From Anaerolineae bacterium (GTDB lineage: Bacteria > Chloroflexota > Anaerolineae > Aggregatilineales > Phototrophicaceae), in NCBI GenBank assembly GCA_022824365.1, contig JAJEAA010000018.1, positions 310,001 to 374,000 on the forward strand: a stretch of DNA of 64,000 bases. Reading direction: 5' to 3'. Position 1 is the stretch's first letter, and each line of letters begins with the position of its first letter. Below the pieces are notes generated by a model. The model was given only the letters and a program-made list of their open reading frames with translations. It was not told the DNA's origin and did no database searches. The position numbers and the translations under genes were made by a program. This document shows positions 52,266 through 61,623 of this stretch, one piece after another.

Positions 52266-53480
52266 TTAGGCGTTCGAGTATGGATCGGCGGCATCGCGCA
52301 GGCCATCGCCGACGAAGTTGAATAGCAACACAGTGGCCAAGACAAAGAATGCTGGAATGAGCAGCCAGGGTATATGAAATATCGCCAGAATATCGCGAAA
52401 GTCTTGCAATAGCACTCCCCAACTGACGGCGGGCGGCTGCATGCCCAAGCCAAGAAAGCTCAGGGCGGTCTCGTAAAGAATCATCTGCGGGATCATCAAG
52501 GTGACGGACAGAATCAAATGGCTGGTGAAACCGGGAAGGAGATGACTGACGATGATACGTATGTCGCTGGCGCCGGAAGACCGCGCAGCCAAGGCGTAAT
52601 CTTCCTCGCGCATTGATAGCAAGCGGCCGCGCACGACCCGCGCCAAACCCACCCAGTTGAGCAGCGCCAGGATCAGCGTGATCGCGAAATAAACATTGAG
52701 CGGCGGCCACTCTTTGGGCACGGCTGCGGCGAGGGTCATCCACAGGGGCAGTTGCGGTATGGCGCGCAAGAACTCGATGACACGCTGAATAATGTTGTCG
52801 ACGGTTCCGCCGAAATAGCCGGAGATGCCCCCAAGCAATGTGCCCAGCACGAAAGTCAAAACCACGCTGACAACGCCGATGGTCAGCGAGATGCGCGCGC
52901 CGTAGACTGTGCGGGAGAAAACATCGCGAGCGAGCGAATCCAAGCCAAATAGCCAAATGCCGACGCGCGCTTTGTCGCCGTCTTCGCCCAAGCCAAAGAG
53001 CTTGTGACGCAGTTGAAGAATGCCCCACAACTCATAGGGTTCGGTCTCGACGAAAAACCGAATGGGCAGGATCTTTTCGCGGTTTTCCACGAAGGTCACG
53101 CGCCGGGTCACCGGATCGCGCTCCTGCTCAACCGCAAAAACATAAGGACCGCGAAAGCCATTTTCGTCTGTCCAATGGATGGTGGAGGGCGGCGCCTGCT
53201 GATAGCGGCGGAAGCGCGTGGTGGTTTCATAGGGCGCGATAAACTCGGCAAAGGCGGCCATCATGTAGAGCAGGAAAAGCAAGAAAGCCGAAATCAGCGC
53301 CATACGATGACGCCGAAAGCGCCACCACATCAGCTTCCATTGGCTGGCGTAGTAATACTCGTCGTCAACCGCATCGGTCAGGCCGGCTGATAGGCCATCC
53401 AGCGGCTCATCAATCTCGCCGAGGCCATATTTCCGCCGGACGCGTTCGCGCCGTTCCAACAGCGCCCGATCCACGCTCAT
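52266..53480 (-). CDS. Peptide/oligosaccharide-type ABC permease (OppC-like)
   Basis: This 404-residue protein has an N-terminal cytoplasmic part, one helix at about residues 65-85 and a long extracytoplasmic segment. The transmembrane core (about 190-390) carries the EAA-like motif ALAARSSGASDIRIIVSHLLPG. It is longer than OppC of E. coli (about 300) owing to the extracytoplasmic insert at about residues 85-180. Its ATG overlaps the OppB-like stop by four bases. Confidence 0.92.
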   Translation of the reverse strand: MSVDRALLERRERVRRKYGLGEIDEPLDGLSAGLTDAVDDEYYYASQWKLMWWRFRRHRMALISAFLLFLLYMMAAFAEFIAPYETTTRFRRYQQAPPSTIHWTDENGFRGPYVFAVEQERDPVTRRVTFVENREKILPIRFFVETEPYELWGILQLRHKLFGLGEDGDKARVGIWLFGLDSLARDVFSRTVYGARISLTIGVVSVVLTFVLGTLLGGISGYFGGTVDNIIQRVIEFLRAIPQLPLWMTLAAAVPKEWPPLNVYFAITLILALLNWVGLARVVRGRLLSMREEDYALAARSSGASDIRIIVSHLLPGFTSHLILSVTLMIPQMILYETALSFLGLGMQPPAVSWGVLLQDFRDILAIFHIPWLLIPAFFVLATVLLFNFVGDGLRDAADPYSNA

Positions 53481-54472
53481 CGCGAACTGCCTTCAAAGCG
53501 AATGCGCGGATCGAACCAGGCCAGCAGAATATCGGAGGCCAAGGTCGCCAGCCAGATAACGCTGGCGTAAATCAGCAGAATCGTGCCGGCCAGAATCATA
53601 TCCTGCGCCAGCAGGGAATTGAGCAGCAGCGGACCTAAAGTCGGCAAGCCAAGCACAATACCGATCAAGCCTTGTCCGGCGACGATGCCATAGACGAGCA
53701 TGCCGAAATCGCTGATCAAAGGATTGAGAGCGATCTTCACCGGGTACTTGCGGACCAGCTTCGGCTCCTCCATCCCCTTCGCCCGGGCGGTGACGACATA
53801 CTGCTGCCCCAGCTGATCCAGCAGATTGTTGCGCACGATGCGGATGGTGGCGCCGAGAGACGGCAGCGCCGTCAGCAGTATCGGCGCCCAAAGGTGTTTC
53901 GCCGTATCGATGGCTTTCTCCCAACTCATTGGCGCCGCCAGGTACTCGAGCGAATTGATGCCCAGCGGCACAAAGTCCAAAAAGTACAGGCTGGCCCAGG
54001 CGACGATAATAGCGAGCAACCAGCCCGGCGCCCCCAAGCCGGCGAAGGCCAGGAAGGTGATAATGTAGTCGGCAATGGAATACTGATGAGTGGCGGAGAA
54101 GATGCCCAGCGGAATGGCCGCGCCCAACGACAATACCAGGGCGCTGGCGCCGATAATAATAGTGTAGGGCAAAGTCTCCAGCAGAACGTCAATGTTCTCG
54201 CGTCCATCGACTGTGCTGCCCAGGTCGCCGCGGATGATGATATTCTCGATCCAGCGCAGATAGCGCACATGAAAGGCGTCGTCCAAGCCCCATTGGGCGC
54301 GCATGCGGGCGATCATGGATTCGTCGACTTCAAGGTTTTGCGCGCGCAGGGCGATCACCTCATTGCTGACGACATCGCCGGGCGGCAACTCGATCAGGAA
54401 AAACGTGATAACGGACAGCAAGAGCCAGAGCGGAATCATGGTAAGCAGGCGCTTGACAATATAGATGCCCAC
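53477..54472 (-). CDS. Peptide/oligosaccharide-type ABC permease (OppB-like)
   Basis: This 331-residue permease has six hydrophobic segments and the OppB-type start MGIYIVKRLLTMIPLWLLL. The EAA-like loop YVVTARAKGMEEPKLVRKYP contacts the ATPase pair. It follows the binding-protein gene after a 96-base gap that holds a strong hairpin. Together with the OppC-like protein it forms the channel. Confidence 0.92.
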   Translation of the reverse strand: MGIYIVKRLLTMIPLWLLLSVITFFLIELPPGDVVSNEVIALRAQNLEVDESMIARMRAQWGLDDAFHVRYLRWIENIIIRGDLGSTVDGRENIDVLLETLPYTIIIGASALVLSLGAAIPLGIFSATHQYSIADYIITFLAFAGLGAPGWLLAIIVAWASLYFLDFVPLGINSLEYLAAPMSWEKAIDTAKHLWAPILLTALPSLGATIRIVRNNLLDQLGQQYVVTARAKGMEEPKLVRKYPVKIALNPLISDFGMLVYGIVAGQGLIGIVLGLPTLGPLLLNSLLAQDMILAGTILLIYASVIWLATLASDILLAWFDPRIRFEGSSR

Positions 54473-54523
54473 TGGCTCTCCCCAGTCTATCCTTGGACGC
54501 TACAAGCTAGGATCAAGAAAGTG

Positions 54524-54551
54524 GCGAGCCGCGCCAATACGACGCGGCTCG
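54524..54551 (-). terminator. Hairpin between the binding-protein gene and the permease genes
   Basis: On the minus strand CGAGCCGCG (54551-54543) pairs perfectly with CGCGGCTCG (54533-54525) around a nine-base loop, and CCACTTTCTTG follows. It lies just after the SBP stop inside the operon, so it probably stops part of the transcripts or protects the 3' end of the SBP message. Confidence 0.65.
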
Positions 54552-54568
54552 TCAGGTAAAGCGTATGC

Positions 54569-56458
54569 TTATTGCATGGTGCGATAGAAGTATTGCTCGC
54601 CCGCGCGGGAGGCGCCCATCTGTGTGCCGCCGGTGGCGATGTTGCCGAAGTCGGCGTTGAAGATGGTAGGACGCAGCACGTTTTCGATCATGGGCAGGAT
54701 CCAGACATTCTCATAGTGGAGCGCGAACAGTTCGTCAACAAGCGCCAGGTCGGCTTCCGAGTACGGCAAGGTCGATTTGCGCGCGACCAGGATTTCGTAA
54801 AGACGCTTTACTTCAGCCGGCGGTTCAGTCCCAGAAGCGCCGCCGGTATTCAGCCATTCTCGCCAGGAGGCGCACCACTGGGAGCTGCCGGCGTATTCCG
54901 CATTCATGCCGGGCCGCCACTGATAAGTCTGAATCCAGTGGATGGACGATTGCGTCTCGTTGTTGGCGATGCGCTCGTTCTTCACGTTGGGGTCTTCTTG
55001 CCGCAATTCCGCGCGGATATCGGCGAAGGTACCCAGGTGGTCGACAATCAATTCACCGGTCGGGATCATATCCGGGCGCACCGGCGCTACTTCAATGTAG
55101 AGGGTGAATGCTTCGCCAGCGGGAGACATACGGTAACCATCGCCGTCGCGTTGGTCCATGCCCATTTCATCAAGCAAGGCGTTGGCGGCATCCGGATCAA
55201 ATTCGGCCGGGATCCAGGTGGGGATGCTGCCCAGACCGAGATAGATCACATCAATGATCTCCTCGCGGTCGATGGCGTGGCTCAGCGCGCGGCGGAAGCG
55301 CACATCGCCGGCGACGGCGACATAGGCGGAGTCGTTGTTGCAGGTTTGAATGTAGAGCGCGGTCGGGTCGGCATGCAGGATCAGCGGGATGGTGACGTAA
55401 TTGCCGGATTCCTCGTTTTCCTTGTAGAGCGGGAAGTTGCTGTACTGCGTGCCGTAGAGGAAATCGATATCACCGGCGATCGCGCCCAGATTCACCATTT
55501 CGCCATCGCCGAAGACTTGCGCGACAAGCGTGTCAAGATAAGGCAACTGCTTGCCTTCGGTATCGACCTTCCAATAGTAGGGGTTGCGGCGCATGATGGT
55601 GCCCGATTCGGACAATTCGCTGACGAGCCAGGGCGTCAACTGCGGGAAGCCGATGCACTTTTCGCGCATCATGTGCGAGCGCGGGCAATCGACGGAGTTG
55701 AACAAGATCGGCCATTCATCAGCAGCCAAGCCTTCCGCTTCCAGTTTCGCCGCCAATTCGTCCGGGTCGGCATAAGCCGGATGATAGTCGCTCAGGTAAT
55801 GAAGCGGCTTCATCATATCGTTGTACGATGTCCAGCCGGTTATGGCCAAGTCGCGCAGGATGCCGCCCGAAGGCACGTCAAAGCTGAGGCTGAAGCTGTA
55901 GTCGTCGACAACCGTCAATTCGGCGGGGCTGCCGCTGGCCGACTTGAACTTGTTGGGGAAGGCGCCGTATTCCGCGTTGTTGTACAGGTCGTTGAACACG
56001 AAGGAGACATCGGCGGTGGTCAAGGGCGCGCCATCCGACCACTTGACGCCCTCGCGCAAGGTGAAGGTGAAAACGGTGGCGTCGTCATTGACCGCGAAAC
56101 TCTCCGCCAGGTTGCCGTAAAAGCCTTCGACATCAATATCGGGCGCGGCGATAATGGGTTCGAGATTCATCACGTACATTTCGCCGGAAAAGCCAAATGC
56201 GCTGGTAAAGGCGGTGCGCAGCGTGCCCCCATGCTGGCCCGGTTCCCAATCCGGCAGAGCTTCTTCCGGCATCAGCAGACCGGGACCGACGACCAAGGGA
56301 TTGTTCGGCAGGCGTTCCTCAAGCGGCGGCAAATTGCCCGCTTCGACCTCAGCGCTTAATGGGTCCTTCTGCATGTCCTGCGCCAGCGCCGCATTGCTGA
56401 AAAGCGCCAGCAATACAAGGCTGGCAACGATAAAGAGCGTTAGTGCTTTCTTCGACAT
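54569..56458 (-). CDS. Family 5 extracellular solute-binding protein (peptide/oligosaccharide type), first copy
   Basis: From the third of three ATG codons (56458; AAAGGA six bases upstream) the product is 629 residues with a signal peptide ending near FSNAALAQ. The family 5 pattern is visible: FTLREGVKWSDGAPLTTADV, RFRRALSHAIDREEIIDVIY and KGE/AYW-type blocks. There is no lipobox Cys. Family 5 proteins bind peptides, nickel chelates, oligosaccharides or other solutes, so the ligand is undetermined. It lies between the sulfatase gene and the permeases, which suggests a ligand linked to sulfatase action. Confidence 0.92.
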   Translation of the reverse strand: MSKKALTLFIVASLVLLALFSNAALAQDMQKDPLSAEVEAGNLPPLEERLPNNPLVVGPGLLMPEEALPDWEPGQHGGTLRTAFTSAFGFSGEMYVMNLEPIIAAPDIDVEGFYGNLAESFAVNDDATVFTFTLREGVKWSDGAPLTTADVSFVFNDLYNNAEYGAFPNKFKSASGSPAELTVVDDYSFSLSFDVPSGGILRDLAITGWTSYNDMMKPLHYLSDYHPAYADPDELAAKLEAEGLAADEWPILFNSVDCPRSHMMREKCIGFPQLTPWLVSELSESGTIMRRNPYYWKVDTEGKQLPYLDTLVAQVFGDGEMVNLGAIAGDIDFLYGTQYSNFPLYKENEESGNYVTIPLILHADPTALYIQTCNNDSAYVAVAGDVRFRRALSHAIDREEIIDVIYLGLGSIPTWIPAEFDPDAANALLDEMGMDQRDGDGYRMSPAGEAFTLYIEVAPVRPDMIPTGELIVDHLGTFADIRAELRQEDPNVKNERIANNETQSSIHWIQTYQWRPGMNAEYAGSSQWCASWREWLNTGGASGTEPPAEVKRLYEILVARKSTLPYSEADLALVDELFALHYENVWILPMIENVLRPTIFNADFGNIATGGTQMGASRAGEQYFYRTMQ

Positions 56459-56544
56459 CATCATTCCTTTCCAAATCGATATCATTTCAGAAGGCGCTCG
56501 TTACGCGCTTTGGAGGCGCGGCAGCGAGCATTTGCAGATTTATC

Positions 56545-57906
56545 TCACTTTGTCGATTCACCTCCCCTCCGCGAATAAGGATCGCAGGCTGTAGGGAACA
56601 TCCCGGCAAAAGCCGCGCGCAATTCCACTAGACGCTGACGATGCTCCCGATCAGCGATGGCGTTGCGCGTTTCGCCGGGGTCGGCTGCGAGGTCAATGAG
56701 TTGCTCCCGCCGCTCACCTTGATAATAACGCATATACTTGTAATCTCGCCGCAAGACCATCTGGCCCATTTCGCTTTCTACCGGCAAAGATTCGCGCCAG
56801 TTGGCCGCCGCTCCATCGGCGAAGAGCGGGACGAGACTCCGCCCCTCGAGCGTTGCCGGCGGCGCCAAACCGGCGACCGCGCAGAAAGTTGGCAAGAGGT
56901 CCAAACCGTTGGACACCAGCGCGTATTCGACAGCGTTTCGTCGTTCGACGCCTGCGCCGGCTATTAGCAGTGGAATCCTTGCCGCTTCGTCATAGAAGGC
57001 GGTCTTGTGTTCCATGCGGTGGCTGGCGTCCATATCGCCGTGATCGCTGGTGAAAACGACCAAGGTATTGTCAACGAGATCGTTTGCTTCCAGCGCCGCC
57101 AGCACCTGCCCTATCTGTTCATCAACGCGCTCTGTCAAGCGGGCGTATGCCCAGCGATGGCAGCGCCACTCTTCTTCGCTATAACATGCGCGCGCCTTGC
57201 GTTTGAAGGGGCTGCGCGCATGCATCAGACTAATGGCTTCAGGCTCGTCTGTCTGGATCTCGAAGTTGTCCGGCAGTGGCGGGCATGCTGACGAGAAGAA
57301 TTCGGCTTCGCTGAGATGCGGCGGGGTTTTCAGCGCTTCATCCAACTCGCGCAGTTCAATGCGGTCCGGCTGTGAAAGCCGTTTTTCCTGCTCCGTTTCC
57401 GCGAAGTCGCGGATCGCCATGTGGCAGATGTCATGCGGATTGATGAACGAAGCCACGAGCAGAAAAGGTTTCTCGTGATCGCGACTCAGGAAGTCGGCGC
57501 AGTCCCGCGCCAGTTGATCGCGCTCATCCCGAGAGATCGTTTCGAATCCCAGGTCCTCCGGCGCGAGTCCCTTGGGCAAGTGCGTCTTGCCGCCGTAGGC
57601 GGTTTCGTAGCCGGCTTGCCGCAAGCGCCAGCCCATAGCGCCCGACAGTACAGCGGCGGGGATCTCATCGATATGATCGTCAACGTTGTTGACGAGACCG
57701 ATTTCGCTGCCTCTGCGCCCCGTAAGAAGGCTGAAGCGCGCTGGCACGCACATGGGATTCATGCAATAGGCGCGCTCGAAACGGATGCCTCGGCGGGCAA
57801 TGCTGTCCATGGCCGGCGTGTTTACATAGGAGTTGCCGCTGCAACTCAGCATGTTGGCGTTCTGCTGGTCGGTGAAGATGAGCAGGATGTTTGGACGGCT
57901 GCGCAT
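56545..57906 (-). CDS. Type I sulfatase
   Basis: This 453-residue enzyme has the sulfatase signature CVPARFSLLTGRR, with Cys53 as the residue converted to formylglycine, and the N-terminal metal site PNILLIFTDQQ. Further metal-binding residues occur in VVFTSDHGDM. Type I sulfatases hydrolyse sulfate esters of sugars, phenols or other alcohols. No signal peptide is visible, so it probably acts in the cytoplasm on imported substrates. It is 86 bases upstream of the binding-protein gene on the same strand, apparently as first gene of the operon. A formylglycine-generating or anSME enzyme is not in the window. Confidence 0.93.
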   Translation of the reverse strand: MRSRPNILLIFTDQQNANMLSCSGNSYVNTPAMDSIARRGIRFERAYCMNPMCVPARFSLLTGRRGSEIGLVNNVDDHIDEIPAAVLSGAMGWRLRQAGYETAYGGKTHLPKGLAPEDLGFETISRDERDQLARDCADFLSRDHEKPFLLVASFINPHDICHMAIRDFAETEQEKRLSQPDRIELRELDEALKTPPHLSEAEFFSSACPPLPDNFEIQTDEPEAISLMHARSPFKRKARACYSEEEWRCHRWAYARLTERVDEQIGQVLAALEANDLVDNTLVVFTSDHGDMDASHRMEHKTAFYDEAARIPLLIAGAGVERRNAVEYALVSNGLDLLPTFCAVAGLAPPATLEGRSLVPLFADGAAANWRESLPVESEMGQMVLRRDYKYMRYYQGERREQLIDLAADPGETRNAIADREHRQRLVELRAAFAGMFPTACDPYSRRGGESTK

Positions 57907-58129
57907 AAAGTTGAGCGTAAAGACGATTTACATTACCAGGACAATCTTCGAAAAATGAGGCGCCGCCAATCGAAAAAAAACAGCGGACCCCGAAGCGCTT
58001 CACATCGCCCCTGATAGTAACCGATATGAGTTGAACATTCAAATCAGGGCAGGGGCGTCCGCCGATTTCATGGGCGAAGGCCGGTTTCTGGAGTAAGATA
58101 ACGTAAAAGTTGTGCGGAAGAGCAAAAGT

Positions 58130-59191
58130 ATGATTGTAGACACCGATATTCATCCGGGCGCAGACCGCAAGCGACTGCTGGATTTCTTGCCTGAACCTTG
58201 GCGGACGCGCGTGGCCAGCGGCAATGCGGGACCGGGGCACCTGGGATATTGGAACCCCAATGGCGTAAATCGGGCTGATGCCTTGACGCCGGATGGCATC
58301 TATATTTCGAGCCGTCCCGATACCTTGTCAGAGTTTCATTTCGACGCATACGGCATCGACTACGGTGTGTTGAACCCCGGCGGCATCGCGACCGGCTTAT
58401 CACCCGAGCCAGATTTCGCCGCCGCCTATTGTCGCGCGGTCAACGATGTCTATATCCAGGACTGGTTGCCGACGGATCCGCGCTTCAAATACTCGCTTGT
58501 CGTTTCAACTGCCGATCCCGCCCTGGCGGCCGATGAGATCCAGCGCTGCGGCGATCACCCGGATGTCGTGCAGGTTTTGATGGCCAGCGGCGCGCAATTT
58601 GGTTACGGACATCGCTTTTATCATCCGATATACGAAGCGGCGGAGGCGAAGGATTTGCCAGTCGCCATCCATCCGGGTTCGGAAGGACGCGGCGTCTCCG
58701 GCAAGCCATCGGTAACCGGCTATCCGGGGAGCTATTTCGAGTGGCATACCAATCTTGCGGGCAGCTATATGGCGCATCTTTTGAGCTTGGTAGCCGAGGG
58801 CGCATTTCAGAAGTTTCCCGGTCTCAAATTTGTATTGATCGAAGGCGGCGTCTCTTGGCTGGTTCCAATCATGTGGCGCTTCGACAAGAATTGGAAGTCA
58901 TTGCGGATGACGGTGCCCTGGCTCGATCGTCCGCCGAGCGAGATCGTCTATGAGCACGTCTATTTCACCACGCAGCCAATCGAAGAACCGGAGAATCGCA
59001 AACATCTGCATCAGATTCTGGATATGTTTCCGGCGGAGAAGATGCTGATGTTCGCCACCGATTTCCCGCATTGGGATGGCGATACGCCGGACTTCTCGAT
59101 GCGGATCCTGCCCAAGAACTTGCTTGATCCGGTGATGTGGGGGACGGCTGCCGCTCTTTACAAACTGCCGATGAACGGCGGCGATTCCTGA
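58130..59191 (+). CDS. Amidohydrolase (Amidohydro_2/COG2159 family)
   Basis: From the ATG at 58130 (GGAAGAG upstream) the product is 353 residues; a GTG at 58112 would add six. The start IVDTDIHPGADR, the His of VAIHPGSEGRG and the C-terminal ATDFPHWDGDTPD give the metal-binding pattern of the aminocarboxymuconate-semialdehyde decarboxylase-like branch. Family members decarboxylate or hydrolyse ring-derived acids. It is divergent from the sulfatase gene and convergent with the sialidase-like gene; the substrate is unknown. Confidence 0.88.
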   Translation: MIVDTDIHPGADRKRLLDFLPEPWRTRVASGNAGPGHLGYWNPNGVNRADALTPDGIYISSRPDTLSEFHFDAYGIDYGVLNPGGIATGLSPEPDFAAAYCRAVNDVYIQDWLPTDPRFKYSLVVSTADPALAADEIQRCGDHPDVVQVLMASGAQFGYGHRFYHPIYEAAEAKDLPVAIHPGSEGRGVSGKPSVTGYPGSYFEWHTNLAGSYMAHLLSLVAEGAFQKFPGLKFVLIEGGVSWLVPIMWRFDKNWKSLRMTVPWLDRPPSEIVYEHVYFTTQPIEEPENRKHLHQILDMFPAEKMLMFATDFPHWDGDTPDFSMRILPKNLLDPVMWGTAAALYKLPMNGGDS

Positions 59192-59194
59192 ACG

Positions 59195-60325
59195 TCACAG
59201 CAGGGCGCGAAAATCGCGCAACTTGCGGAAAATGATGCGGTTGGAATCGTGATAGCGAATGGCGCCTCGATAGGCGGTGCGCGCCAGATAGATGATATCG
59301 TCCCCGTCAAATTGCCAATCGACGTATTGAAAGCCGGTGAGCCGCGCCGAATCTTCGGGCGTCAAGCCGCTGCGATCTTGTGTCAACGTCTGGAGAAGAC
59401 GCCAATTTATCAGGTCCTCAGAGATGCTCAGGGACAGAATGTTGCGCTGACTGGGCCAGGCGGGGTTGGTCACATTGTTCACCAGCGCGATGTACTTGCC
59501 AGTTTGCTTGTCGTAGCGAATGGTGAATTTTGTTCCGCCGCCCGGAAAGTCAATGAAGCCGGTTCGGGGGTCAAATGAGATCCGCCCGCCTTCATCCTCA
59601 ACCTTGACGATCACGGCGCGGTTGACCATTGGGCGGGCGTTTAAGCGCAAGATATTCCAGAGCTCGCCGTTGGGCGCGACGACGATGTTGCCCTCCAGCC
59701 AGCAGGGGCGCTGGGGCGGATCCCAATCAGCGGGAATCCAGGCTGTGTCAAAAGGTATCTTGTTGCTGATCGTCCAGTTCGCAGCATCCAGCAGATCGGA
59801 ATCAACAGGCGCGGAGACGACGCAGGAATGGAAGCTGGGACCGTGCACGGGAGGGTCAGCATCTTCGAAGGCTTTATAGAGCCGGCCATCGCGCTCAAGG
59901 ACGGGCGCCGGGGCGCAGTGATAATTGGGCGCTTGACGATAGGGTCCGCCGCGAAACAGCAAACCGCTCTTGGCATCAGCCGGGTGCGTCCAGGTGAAGC
60001 CGCCGTCATCGCTGCGGCGGATAACGACGGAGCCGTATTGCTGCGAGACGCCGAGGATGTAGACGCTGCCCCGATGCGTGAACAGGCTGCTCCAATAGCA
60101 ATTCATGATATGTGTGATATTGGTCCAAGTCGCGCCATCATCTTCCGAGCGGTAGATGCTGGTCAAGCTTTCTTCGTCTTCGTGATTTTTGGGGCAGTTG
60201 GGCAGACCGAAGTAATCGTGCGAGGCCAGCAAGGCGCCGTCCGGCAAGCGCAGTATGCTGGGGCTGCCCAGATAGGTCTTGGTCAATTCGGGTTGGTATT
60301 TGACTTCGCGCCAGGTCAGTGACAT
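59195..60325 (-). CDS. BNR/Asp-box sialidase-like protein (copy 1)
   Basis: This 376-residue protein is a six-bladed-propeller type with Asp boxes YRSEDDGATWTNI and RRSDDGGFTWTHP. It resembles the sialidase/neuraminidase superfamily, but the Arg triad and other catalytic residues of true sialidases could not be assigned. No signal peptide is visible, so it would be cytoplasmic unless exported otherwise. It lies 12 bases downstream of a close paralogue. A role in cleaving a sugar from an imported glycan is possible; a binding role is equally possible. Confidence 0.82.
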   Translation of the reverse strand: MSLTWREVKYQPELTKTYLGSPSILRLPDGALLASHDYFGLPNCPKNHEDEESLTSIYRSEDDGATWTNITHIMNCYWSSLFTHRGSVYILGVSQQYGSVVIRRSDDGGFTWTHPADAKSGLLFRGGPYRQAPNYHCAPAPVLERDGRLYKAFEDADPPVHGPSFHSCVVSAPVDSDLLDAANWTISNKIPFDTAWIPADWDPPQRPCWLEGNIVVAPNGELWNILRLNARPMVNRAVIVKVEDEGGRISFDPRTGFIDFPGGGTKFTIRYDKQTGKYIALVNNVTNPAWPSQRNILSLSISEDLINWRLLQTLTQDRSGLTPEDSARLTGFQYVDWQFDGDDIIYLARTAYRGAIRYHDSNRIIFRKLRDFRALL

Positions 60326-60337
60326 GCGCCGCCCTCT

Positions 60338-61522
60338 CTAGAGATAGTCGCGGAAGTTGACTAGCTTGCGGAAGATGATCTGGTTGGAGTCGTGGAAGTT
60401 GCGCGCGCCGCGATAGGCAGTGCGCACGACATAGATCAAATCAGCGCCGTCAAATTGCCAATCGACATACTGGAAACCGGTAAGCGCTATGGAATCTTCG
60501 GGCTGCAAGCCGGTATCGTCGCGCATCAAGTCTTTGACAATGCTCCAATTCCAAAGATCATCGGAGACGGTCAGAGACATAATGTTGCGCTGCCGCATGG
60601 GGTGTCTGGCGCGATATCGCTGCGACGCCAGATCGCCAGCCAGTCGCTCGAGGATATCCTTGTCTGCCAAGCTGTTTACCAAGGATAGATACTTGCCCGT
60701 TTGCGGATCGCGGCGGATCACGAATTTGGCTTTGGCGCCGGGGAAATCTATATAGCCGGTATTGGAATCAAAGCTGAGCGTCTTGCCGTCGTCGTGAATA
60801 CGCAGGCGCGGGGCTTTCTCGTCAGTGACGGCGCCGCCTTCAAAAGTCAGGATATTCCAGAGGGCGCCATCGGGCGCGACCACAACATTGCCCTCGCGCC
60901 AGCCAGCCGGATTCGCCCGCTGCACATCCCAGCCGCGCGGAATCCAAGCCTGGTCGAAAGGGAGCTTGTTGCTCATGGTCCAGTTGGAGGCGTCCAGCAA
61001 GTCCGCGTCTACCCGCGCGGAAATCACGCCGGCTTGAAAATTGCCCCAACCCGGCGGATCGCAATCTTCAAAGGCGCGATAAAGGCGTCCCTCATGAGCG
61101 ACGACGGGCATAGGACCGCAGTGGTAATTCGGCGGATCGTGATAGGGACCGCCGCGGAACAGAAGGCCGCTCGATTCGTCCTTGGGATGAGACCAGGTGA
61201 AGCCGCCATCTTCGCTGCGGCGAATGACGATGGAACCGTATTGCTGCGATGTGCCCAGGATGTAGACGGCGCCATCATGAAGAAACAGGCTGCTCCAATA
61301 GCAGTTCATGATGTGCGTGATATTCACCCAGGAAGCGCCATCATCTTCCGAGCGATAGATGCTGGTCAGGCTTTCTTCGCCTTCGTGATTCTTAGGGCAG
61401 CCAGCCAAGCCGAAGTAATCGTGCGAAGCCAGCAGCGCCCCATCGGCGAGGCGGACGACGCTCGGGCTGCCGAGGTAGGACAGGGCGCGTTCAGGATGGA
61501 ACTTGATTTGTGACCACTTCAT
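60338..61522 (-). CDS. BNR/Asp-box sialidase-like protein (copy 2)
   Basis: From the ATG at 61522, chosen because it aligns with copy 1 (KWSQIKFHPERALSYLGSPS against LTWREVKYQPELTKTYLGSP), the product is 394 residues. An ATG at 61603 opens a longer frame that runs into the terminator. Asp boxes are YRSEDDGASWVNI and RRSEDGGFTWSHP. Long blocks such as NCYWSSLF and GLLFRGGPY are shared with copy 1, so the pair arose by tandem duplication. Copy 2 carries an insert of about 20 residues near residue 300 (the LERLAGDLASQRYRARH region). It is transcribed before copy 1. Confidence 0.82.
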   Translation of the reverse strand: MKWSQIKFHPERALSYLGSPSVVRLADGALLASHDYFGLAGCPKNHEGEESLTSIYRSEDDGASWVNITHIMNCYWSSLFLHDGAVYILGTSQQYGSIVIRRSEDGGFTWSHPKDESSGLLFRGGPYHDPPNYHCGPMPVVAHEGRLYRAFEDCDPPGWGNFQAGVISARVDADLLDASNWTMSNKLPFDQAWIPRGWDVQRANPAGWREGNVVVAPDGALWNILTFEGGAVTDEKAPRLRIHDDGKTLSFDSNTGYIDFPGAKAKFVIRRDPQTGKYLSLVNSLADKDILERLAGDLASQRYRARHPMRQRNIMSLTVSDDLWNWSIVKDLMRDDTGLQPEDSIALTGFQYVDWQFDGADLIYVVRTAYRGARNFHDSNQIIFRKLVNFRDYL

Positions 61523-61565
61523 GGGCGGCTCGCTTTGCATTGCTTGGGTAAGTATCGCTGGCTTG

Positions 61566-61604
61566 ACAAAAGAAAATGGGCTCGCGCCGAAACGCGAACC
61601 CATT
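61566..61604 (-). terminator. Strong rho-independent terminator after the second binding-protein gene
   Basis: On the minus strand AATGGGTTCGCG and CGCGAGCCCATT form a 12-base stem with one G-U pair (61604-61593 and 61586-61575), a six-base loop and then TTCTTTTGTC. It begins 20 bases after the stop of the binding-protein gene and just before copy 2 of the sialidase-like gene. Confidence 0.85.
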
Positions 61605-61623
61605 GAAGACTAAGCTTGCGGGC

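Noticed and set aside
52249-53028. N-terminal extension of the OppD-like ATPase by 260 codons
   Set aside because: It lies inside the OppC-like gene in another frame; the ATG at 52248 has a good ribosome site and starts the homologous part.
54572-56359. A 595-codon open frame on the plus strand
   Set aside because: It is antisense to the first binding-protein gene and shows no motifs; the minus-strand gene has signal peptide, ribosome site and family blocks.
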